A stretch of DNA of 36,017 nucleotides. Origin: a virus. Below, piece after piece: positions 30,690-36,017 of the stretch. The notes under the pieces were generated by a model that worked only from the letters and a program-made list of their open reading frames with translations, did not search any database and was not told the origin of the DNA. Position 1 is the first letter of the stretch; every line of letters starts with the position of its first letter. A program made the position numbers and the translations under genes. Location: positions 1 to 36,017 of IMG/VR virus record IMGVR_UViG_3300046557_000824. The stretch is one strand, 5' to 3'.

Positions 30690-31463
30690 CTACAGGTCGA
30701 GAATCGACTGGGTATGGATGTAACCAGCTTTGGCGATCTTGATGTAATCGTTAACCGTGTGGATGATGGTGTCGCTCGAATCGCAGGTCAGAATCCGTGC
30801 CAAGCAAATGGTGCGTTCTTGGTCACTCCAGAAGTGGGGGATCTCCAACTCCCCACCCAAGATTGGATCGCTCTTGTTACCGCGGCCGGGTTTGCGGATG
30901 AACTTGGCCTTGAGACGGGTACCCATCACATCCTCGGGTGCATCGATGCGAAACACAAACGGGGAACAGTCAGACGACAGAAGTTTGAACATCTCGCCGG
31001 GCTCTTGCGCCATGCCGCCGATCTTGGCTCGCATCCCCATCGATTCGGCGTATTCCCGCACTGCCACTAAAATTGGCCACACTGCCCGCTGGATCAAGAC
31101 TTCCGGTGCATCCATAAAGTTCGTGTGCCACACCAGTTCTTGACCGCCGGTATTGCGCGCGACTTTGTCCCAGTCAAAGTACACATAGCACAAGTAGTCG
31201 TCCCAGATGCGATGGGGTTCGTATTTGTGGATCAACTCTGCAATGACCTGTTCCATGTGCTGGATTTGCACGATCATTTGCCGTTCGGGGTTGGTTGGTT
31301 CTTGAACAACCATGTTCCTCCCCTCGATGATTTCCATCATCCCATCTTTCCGCAACACATAAGCTGCGCGGTCATGTACGATCGCCACAGCCTGTTGTTG
31401 GGCGCCGTCTTTCTCGGCCCTGTCCTTGCGAAGCTTTTCAAAATCGATGATGTTGTCGCTCAT
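30690..31463 (-). CDS. Hypothetical protein, 257 aa
   Basis: It starts at ATG 31463 with AAAGGAG 7 nt upstream. The N-terminus is charged (D-F-E-K-L-R-K-D-R-A-E-K-D), followed by a His/Met-rich helix (I-Q-H-M-E-Q-V-I-A-E-L-I-H-K-Y). An aromatic patch (D-D-Y-L-C-Y-V-Y-F-D-W-D) comes next, and a Lys/Arg-rich loop lies near 195. No family is recognised. It is 11 nt from the 300-aa gene and probably co-transcribed. Confidence 0.8.
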   Translation of the reverse strand: MSDNIIDFEKLRKDRAEKDGAQQQAVAIVHDRAAYVLRKDGMMEIIEGRNMVVQEPTNPERQMIVQIQHMEQVIAELIHKYEPHRIWDDYLCYVYFDWDKVARNTGGQELVWHTNFMDAPEVLIQRAVWPILVAVREYAESMGMRAKIGGMAQEPGEMFKLLSSDCSPFVFRIDAPEDVMGTRLKAKFIRKPGRGNKSDPILGGELEIPHFWSDQERTICLARILTCDSSDTIIHTVNDYIKIAKAGYIHTQSILDL

Positions 31464-31474
31464 GATAGACTCCT

Positions 31475-32377
31475 TTATGTTGTTAATTTTGCGTCTGGTT
31501 GAAGGATTTGAATCTGGTCATACTCCGCCGGTTTTTCATTCATCCGGTCTTTGAGGGTAAACAGCACTTGGATGTCGTGGTGTTTCTCCAGCGTACCGAG
31601 GCGGAAGAACGTGAAGCGACGCAGAATCTCCCGGTGCAGAATCACACCGAGCAGATCCGGGTCGAGACTGTTGCTGAGGCGTTTCTCAATATTCCACTGT
31701 GGTTTGGTGACACTACTGGTGACTTCAGCAATGCGGTTCCAACGCGGCAGATCGGCCACTTGCAGGGAGAAGAAGTACGAGATCCCAGCAAAGCGCATTA
31801 CACCGAAGAAGCCATCGCGCGGGTACGTGTGCGCGACCGTATCCGGATTGACATCTTTCTGCGACAGTTCTTCAAAGCGACGGCTATAGAAGCTCTGCGG
31901 TGGCGCCTTGGCGTCGTTGGGGTCACGGCACACCACCCGGTCATGCATGTGAAAGAAGATCAGGTTGGGTAGCTCGATAAACATCTGGTAGCCACCCATC
32001 GAACTGTTGATCGGTTCGATCCGCGAGCCTGGCTTTTGCCCCATGTAACGGCCACTGGGGTTTAACAGCCACATCAAGTACCGGCGCATGGTGGGCAACC
32101 CGTGGACCTGCACCGGATAACCATACAAGTTCTTAAAGTACTGCGTGATCACGTTTTCCAGCTCCGCTTTCAAATCGTCAAAGCGGTTGTATTTGATGTT
32201 ACGATTGCGTACCGTAGCACTGACCTTCAAACGGTAATACACCAGGTCGTCACCATGCAGATCGTTGATGATCAGGCGACCCGAGGGGTATTGTTCAAAA
32301 GCCGTGGCGCTGGCCGGGAAGTCACAGATTTCCACGCAGCCAAACGATAACTCAATCCTGTCTAGGTACTTTTCCAT
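31475..32377 (-). CDS. Hypothetical protein, 300 aa
   Basis: It begins MEKYLDRIELSFGCVEICDF at ATG 32377, with AAGG close upstream and the AATCAATAACA leader before it. It is a beta-rich protein with many aromatic residues and Arg (T-M-R-R-Y-L-M-W-L-L-N-P-S-G-R-Y), including F-F-G-V-M-R-F-A-G-I-S-Y-F-F-S-L near 190-205. No catalytic motif is recognised. It follows the 101-aa gene in the same unit. Confidence 0.8.
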   Translation of the reverse strand: MEKYLDRIELSFGCVEICDFPASATAFEQYPSGRLIINDLHGDDLVYYRLKVSATVRNRNIKYNRFDDLKAELENVITQYFKNLYGYPVQVHGLPTMRRYLMWLLNPSGRYMGQKPGSRIEPINSSMGGYQMFIELPNLIFFHMHDRVVCRDPNDAKAPPQSFYSRRFEELSQKDVNPDTVAHTYPRDGFFGVMRFAGISYFFSLQVADLPRWNRIAEVTSSVTKPQWNIEKRLSNSLDPDLLGVILHREILRRFTFFRLGTLEKHHDIQVLFTLKDRMNEKPAEYDQIQILQPDAKLTT

Positions 32378-32395
32378 AAACCTTGTTATTGATTG

Positions 32396-32701
32396 TTAGC
32401 CGACCTTGACACTAATCGAGGTTTCCACATGGACTGGATTAACCTCGATCGGGATGAATGCCTTGGGTGTACCGAAACGCGGTTGGAGTGCGTCTCGGGC
32501 CCGCTTGATGATTTCTGCTTCCCACAGCGCTTTGTCGAGATATGCGATATACTCGATGAAGTTTTTGGTGGTGGACGGGTCGCCGACATCATAACCTTCT
32601 TCACGGACCGAACCCGTCTCCAGAATCGCCCAGTGTTTTTCTTTGGGGATCTCGTCTTGCGTGTGGCACCAGATCGGGCCGAGGTTCTCTGGTTTATTCA
32701 T
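32396..32701 (-). CDS. Hypothetical protein, 101 aa
   Basis: The ATG at 32701 overlaps the end of the deoxyribosyltransferase-like gene by 8 bp, so translation is coupled. The protein begins MNKPENLGPIWCHTQDEIPK. The middle is helical (F-I-E-Y-I-A-Y-L-D-K-A-L-W-E-A-E-I-I-K-R-A) and the C-terminal part ends in strands (V-H-V-E-T-S-I-S-V-K-V-G). Not recognised. Confidence 0.75.
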   Translation of the reverse strand: MNKPENLGPIWCHTQDEIPKEKHWAILETGSVREEGYDVGDPSTTKNFIEYIAYLDKALWEAEIIKRARDALQPRFGTPKAFIPIEVNPVHVETSISVKVG

Positions 32702-33119
32702 TTTTCAGGAACTCCACTGGATCGAGGTAAATCATGGGTAGGGTGCTGGGACGATCGTTCCACAGTTCGGTCTCGGCAGCAATGCCGGTTGACTTTTCCC
32801 AACCATCGATCATGAGAACGATTGCGCGGTCGCACTTGCCAAGCATGACTTCGGAGTACTCGCCCCAGTAAGCCCAGTCACCTGGCAGTTCATTGACATA
32901 GGTGCGCAGCAGGTGCATCAGCACCGGGCTGCAGGTCTTGATCCCCATGTGCATGAGTTTCGCCATGCACAGGCTCACGACGCGCACACGCTCGGCGACT
33001 TTGACCTTGTCTTCACTGCCGTCAGGTAACTTGGCGGTGTAAGGAGCAAGGATGTACACCAGATCGGTAGGGAGGATCTGTTTCAGTTCGATCAGGGTGT
33101 TGTGGTGTTGTACGTTCAT
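32694..33119 (-). CDS. DUF1937 / nucleoside 2-deoxyribosyltransferase-like protein, 141 aa
   Basis: It starts at ATG 33119 with AAAAGGAA upstream. It has V-Y-I-L-A-P-Y-T (21-28), then A-K-L-M-H-M-G-I-x-T-C-S-P-V-L-M-H (53-69), D-W-A-Y-W (81-85), and C-D-R-A-I-V-L-M-I-D-G-W-x-x-S-x-G-I-x-x-E (96-116). This is the order of the small Rossmann-like family DUF1937, related to nucleoside 2-deoxyribosyltransferases, where the last Glu (E116) would be the nucleophile. Such phage proteins may act on nucleotides or on nucleotide-derived signals; the substrate cannot be read from sequence. Confidence 0.8.
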   Translation of the reverse strand: MNVQHHNTLIELKQILPTDLVYILAPYTAKLPDGSEDKVKVAERVRVVSLCMAKLMHMGIKTCSPVLMHLLRTYVNELPGDWAYWGEYSEVMLGKCDRAIVLMIDGWEKSTGIAAETELWNDRPSTLPMIYLDPVEFLKNE

Positions 33120-33177
33120 GTTGTTATTCCTTTTAATGTTTGACTCATAAATGCATGTTCGCTAATCGCAAAATATC

Positions 33178-33212
33178 GACGGCATAAAGAAGAGGAGCCG
33201 GAGCTCCCCTTC
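33178..33212 (-). terminator. Hairpin plus TATGCCGTC element
   Basis: The stem GGAGC/GCTCC with a CGGA loop (33194-33198 and 33203-33207) is extended by four pairs after a mismatch. On the minus strand it is followed by TATGCCGTC (complement of 33178-33186) and ATATTTT. It lies in the gap between the 561-aa gene and the deoxyribosyltransferase-like gene. Confidence 0.65.
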
Positions 33213-33271
33213 CCTCAAGACTTAGTTGCTACCACGGCCGTTCATCAAACGATTATCACGGCCGGTACGGC

Positions 33272-33291
33272 ATTCCCGCTTGCGCGGGAAT
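33272..33291. terminator. Perfect 8-bp hairpin ATTCCCGC/GCGGGAAT
   Basis: The palindrome with a TTGC loop lies 8 nt past the stop of the 561-aa gene. There is no T run after it on the minus strand. It may add stability to that mRNA, acting together with the hairpin at 33189-33212. Confidence 0.55.
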
Positions 33292-33299
33292 CTTGATGC

Positions 33300-34985
33300 T
33301 TAGTGTGAACGGTCGATCTGGTACTTCATGATCGCGTCTTTCGTCACCACCAGCAGCGGGATGAACATCTGACCGTTCTTGTTGGCGTGCAGGCCGACCA
33401 CCGGCTTTTGACCTTCATCCAGCGGGGTCATGCGTTTGGTGCGGAAGAACAACTCCATCACCGAGCGCACTTCGTGCAGTTCCGGACGGAAGGTTTCCGG
33501 GAACATCGGCGTGCTGCCGACTTGGGCCAGACGGGAATCGCGGCCGGTTTCGAAGATGAAGACCAGGTCTTGCTCGCCGAAGTTAAACGGTTTTTCCAGC
33601 GTGGCGTTGTTCCACTGGTCCGGGTTGATCACGATGTCGGTGATCCGCACCTTACCGGGCGGCAGGTCCCAGTGCTGCGGCGACGAACCGTTATGGTACA
33701 CGTAGCTCGACACCGGATTGCGGTCGTCTTCACGGTCCCACAGCAGGATCGGCTTGGCATCGGCACGCACCGCGGTGATGAAGCCACGGATGTTGAAGCC
33801 GCCGCTGTAGTGGTTGCGGTAGTCGAAGTACAGCTCCTCGGCCTGCGGCAGGATTTCCGCCATGAAGCGCTGCAGCGTGATCGGGCCGCCGTTGATTTCG
33901 AGTTTTTCCGGTTGGGCCGGCTTCTCGTTCTGCGTGGTCAGGTGGCCGAACAGCGGCTTCTTCTTTTCTTCCTCGACTTCCGGCACCGGTTGCGACCAGA
34001 CCTTGCCACGGATTTCTTCGTGGGTCAGTTCACGGCGTTCGAGGGACGGGGCGAGTTCCATCTTCTCGAAGATCGCTTCTGCGCGTTGCACGGCGCCTTG
34101 CTTCGGCGCTGCCGTCGGACGCATGTAGTTGATACCATTGGTCATTTCCAGGAACTTCTTGGTGGCGACGTCGTAGCTGATGCCGGCGACGATGTTCTTG
34201 ATGAACTTGCCGAGCGGGCTGTTCTTCACATCGACACGACCCGGCGACTGGGTCGCGACCTGCAGCCAGACGTAGGCGCGGCGCTGGTCTTGCGGCAGGG
34301 CATCGCGTTGACGCTTGAATTCCGCCAGCCATTCGAGGTGACCGATCCACTTGGCCTGGCTCTTGAGGCGGGCGTCGTGCTTGAAGAACACCAGGGCCTT
34401 GTCCAGCACGTCTTGGGTGACGTCCTTGCCGATAAACTTCGACAGGTTGCTGAAGGTCTGCATTTCGGTGGCGACGACTTCGTGCGCTTGGGACAGCTCG
34501 TGGACGAAGACTTGCTTGTTGATCACCGCGAAGTGTTCGAAGCCGCCCTTTTCGAATTCGCCGAAGTGTTCAGCGCTCGACAGGAAGTGGTAGCCGATGG
34601 CGGCTTTCTCGACCAGGTCACGCATGGTGGTCACTGCTGCATCGAAGGCCGGATCGGTTTCCGTCGGCGTGTCATCACGCCACAGCACCGATTGCAGCTG
34701 GCCGAAGGTCTCGGTGGCGGTCGAGATGCGGACCAGGCCGCCGCTGCGGTTCAGGAAGCTGCGGCAGCACGAGCAGTTCATCTGTTGGCGGATTTCCGCC
34801 GGCAGGCTGTTGAGGTAGGCGTCGAACAGTTTACCCTTCGGGACTTCGACACGGAACAGCGGCTCGTTGCCGTTGACATGGGCGTCGTAGTTCGCTTGGG
34901 CGCGCTGGGCGATACGGTGGAACAGGCTCGGGTCGTACGGTGCTTTGACGACGTCTGTGTTTGCTGCGACTGCGGTTTCAGACAT
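33300..34985 (-). CDS. Conserved-looking phage protein with Cys cluster, 561 aa
   Basis: It starts at ATG 34985 (MSETAVAANTDVVKAP) with AAGGAAAG 6 nt upstream. A cluster C71-x-C73-C74-R-x-F-L-x-R-x-G-G-L-V (71-85) could hold a metal or a thiol. A Glu/Lys/Pro-rich linker lies near 335-375. The C-terminal part has D-R-E-D-D and S-x-Y-V-Y. I have a vague memory of a C-x-x-C-R-x-F-...-G-G-L-V protein in other phages but cannot name a role. Codon choice is strongly biased, as in the capsid gene, which suggests high expression and perhaps a virion protein. Confidence 0.8.
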   Translation of the reverse strand: MSETAVAANTDVVKAPYDPSLFHRIAQRAQANYDAHVNGNEPLFRVEVPKGKLFDAYLNSLPAEIRQQMNCSCCRSFLNRSGGLVRISTATETFGQLQSVLWRDDTPTETDPAFDAAVTTMRDLVEKAAIGYHFLSSAEHFGEFEKGGFEHFAVINKQVFVHELSQAHEVVATEMQTFSNLSKFIGKDVTQDVLDKALVFFKHDARLKSQAKWIGHLEWLAEFKRQRDALPQDQRRAYVWLQVATQSPGRVDVKNSPLGKFIKNIVAGISYDVATKKFLEMTNGINYMRPTAAPKQGAVQRAEAIFEKMELAPSLERRELTHEEIRGKVWSQPVPEVEEEKKKPLFGHLTTQNEKPAQPEKLEINGGPITLQRFMAEILPQAEELYFDYRNHYSGGFNIRGFITAVRADAKPILLWDREDDRNPVSSYVYHNGSSPQHWDLPPGKVRITDIVINPDQWNNATLEKPFNFGEQDLVFIFETGRDSRLAQVGSTPMFPETFRPELHEVRSVMELFFRTKRMTPLDEGQKPVVGLHANKNGQMFIPLLVVTKDAIMKYQIDRSH

Positions 34986-34999
34986 GACTTCTTTCCTTA

Positions 35000-36016
35000 T
35001 TAGTTATTGATAATTGTGTTACTCTTGGGTTGCTGCTGAACTTCTTTGACAAATTCTTCAATTTGCTGCGGGGTTTGGTGATTGACCCACTGTTCAAACG
35101 AGAACATGCTCATTCGCTTCTGCCGGTCACGACATTCCTGCATGAAATCACCCAACGCTTTGCCTGTCAAACCGGTGATAGCGGTAACAATCGCGCCATT
35201 CCAGACTTTCTTGGCTTCGCGCGCTTGCTGATCCTCGGTCTGTTTGATGATGACCAGCCCTTCTAGACCAGGGAAATAGTCATAAGACTTTTCAAGCCAG
35301 TACGCTTTTTCCTTGTCACGCTCTGCGGATTTATCGCCAGGCGTATACTCCAGCCACTGATACTTCTCCAGTTCCGGCTTCATCCCCAGCCAGGTCAGGA
35401 ACGCAGTATACGACTTACGCTTCGCGTCCCGTGCCCGTGACTTATGGTTCCGGCTCTCCAGCAGATAGATACGTCTGTTGAAGTACCGGGTGGAAGCCGC
35501 AAACGTAAAGACGTCTTCCTGGGTTTCGAAACCACGGCTGAAGCGACCATGGTCGTAACCCAGGAACTCGAAGATCTGCGCGACATCACGGCTTACCAGG
35601 ATCTTTGCAAATGGTTCACCCTTATCGTTAATGAGCTCTTTCCAGAGACCATCCCAGCCGTACTTGAAACCCATGCGTTCGGCGATGCGGCCCATGAAGT
35701 TACCCAGATCGTTGAACGCATAGTACGTACGAGCAGTATTGAATTCATCCCGATTCACTAGGATTAAGTCAACTTGCAGACCCATGATGTCGAGAGACAC
35801 CGAGAAGCACTCGGGACTGATTGCTGGTACTTCGTCGTCCCAACGATACGACAGCGGCGTACCTTTGAAACGGTTGATGACGAGATTCTGGGGCATGAAC
35901 GCTTTGTGCATTTGCTGTACCCAGTCACTCGGCAGATTGTCACGTTCGATCAGGATGTCACCATCGCCGAAACTTTCCTTCTTGGCGTAGGCGGTCACTG
36001 CGGTCAGGTGCGACCA
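35000..36016 (-). CDS. Hypothetical protein, 5' end outside window (at least 338 aa)
   Basis: The frame is open to the right edge. A GTG at 35998 could start it but has no ribosome binding site, so the gene probably begins beyond the window. The visible part has a mixed fold, then a Lys/Arg-rich segment (S-R-A-R-D-A-K-R-K-S-Y), a Lys/Glu helix (~205-225) and a Gln-rich end (E-V-Q-Q-Q-P-K-S-N-T). The stop is followed at once by the Shine-Dalgarno of the 561-aa gene. No family is recognised. Confidence 0.75.
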   Translation of the reverse strand, partial: WSHLTAVTAYAKKESFGDGDILIERDNLPSDWVQQMHKAFMPQNLVINRFKGTPLSYRWDDEVPAISPECFSVSLDIMGLQVDLILVNRDEFNTARTYYAFNDLGNFMGRIAERMGFKYGWDGLWKELINDKGEPFAKILVSRDVAQIFEFLGYDHGRFSRGFETQEDVFTFAASTRYFNRRIYLLESRNHKSRARDAKRKSYTAFLTWLGMKPELEKYQWLEYTPGDKSAERDKEKAYWLEKSYDYFPGLEGLVIIKQTEDQQAREAKKVWNGAIVTAITGLTGKALGDFMQECRDRQKRMSMFSFEQWVNHQTPQQIEEFVKEVQQQPKSNTIINN

Positions 36017-36017
36017 C

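Noticed and set aside
33272-33291. Resemblance of ATTCCCGC(N4)GCGGGAAT to the dispersed bacterial repeat family (dRS3-like)
   Set aside because: Only one copy is present, and an 8-bp hairpin after a stop codon is explained as an mRNA end; it is not used as host evidence.
33387-35003. A 538-codon plus-strand frame opposite the 561-aa gene, with similar long ones opposite 16015-17490 and 25373-26854
   Set aside because: Same cause: codon bias of the real minus-strand genes removes stops on the other strand; the minus genes have ribosome binding sites and natural composition.
1-36017. CRISPR arrays, insertion sequences, integrases, tRNA genes
   Set aside because: No regularly spaced repeats, transposase or integrase motifs, or T-arm/cloverleaf patterns were found on either strand by eye.

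Overview
This window is most likely part of the genome of a phiKZ-like jumbo bacteriophage of a Gram-negative host. Four signals support this. (i) A ~731-residue protein at 8347-10542 has the size of a phiKZ-type major capsid protein and carries an S-T-E/G processing site. (ii) Three genes away, at 4599-6293, lies a ~564-residue protein resembling the N-terminal half of a split multisubunit RNA polymerase beta subunit. From memory this matches the spacing of phiKZ gp120 (capsid) and gp123 (non-virion RNAP). (iii) There is a DnaB-type helicase with the phage-type Walker A variant LPHNFKTG, and an SNF2-type ATPase. (iv) There are many tightly packed, mostly unrecognisable genes, and no metabolic, ribosomal or tRNA genes. 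No database search was possible, so the host is not assigned.

Layout. 1-1061 (+) is the 3' end of a protein with a Gly/Asp-rich tail. 1141-11271 (-) is a block with two microgene/hypothetical clusters, a Pro-rich 641-aa protein, the RNAP beta-N-like subunit, a coiled-coil tail-anchored protein, the major capsid protein and a 208-aa protein. 11396-15967 (+) is a short divergent operon: DnaB-like helicase, SNF2 ATPase, GNAT acetyltransferase and a DUF6527-like Cys/His protein. 16015-17490 (-) is a probable packaged head protein with an acidic propeptide ending in S-A-E/G, the same cleavage type as the capsid protein. 17491-17951 has no intact gene, but holds a terminator and an apparently frame-broken coding remnant. 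17952-19887 (-) holds three small tandem paralogs and one unrelated gene. 19980-26854 (-) is the most unusual region: a head-to-tail array of eight diverged paralogs sharing a helical domain and a C-terminal tail of the form R-x-x-A-A-K-D-L-F-G. 26970-36017 (-) holds small and medium hypothetical genes, including an overlooked 52-aa zinc ribbon and a DUF1937/nucleoside-deoxyribosyltransferase-like protein, and ends in a gene cut by the window edge.

Expression signals recur. Transcription units are separated by GC-rich hairpins followed, in the sense of transcription, by TATGNCGTC (eight good copies plus variants). Many minus-strand genes have an unstructured A/C-rich leader (AATCAACAACA-like) just before the Shine-Dalgarno. 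Inside the paralog array, genes are coupled by 1-12 bp gaps or overlaps, and in some the Gly-Gly codons of the C-terminal tail double as the Shine-Dalgarno of the next gene.
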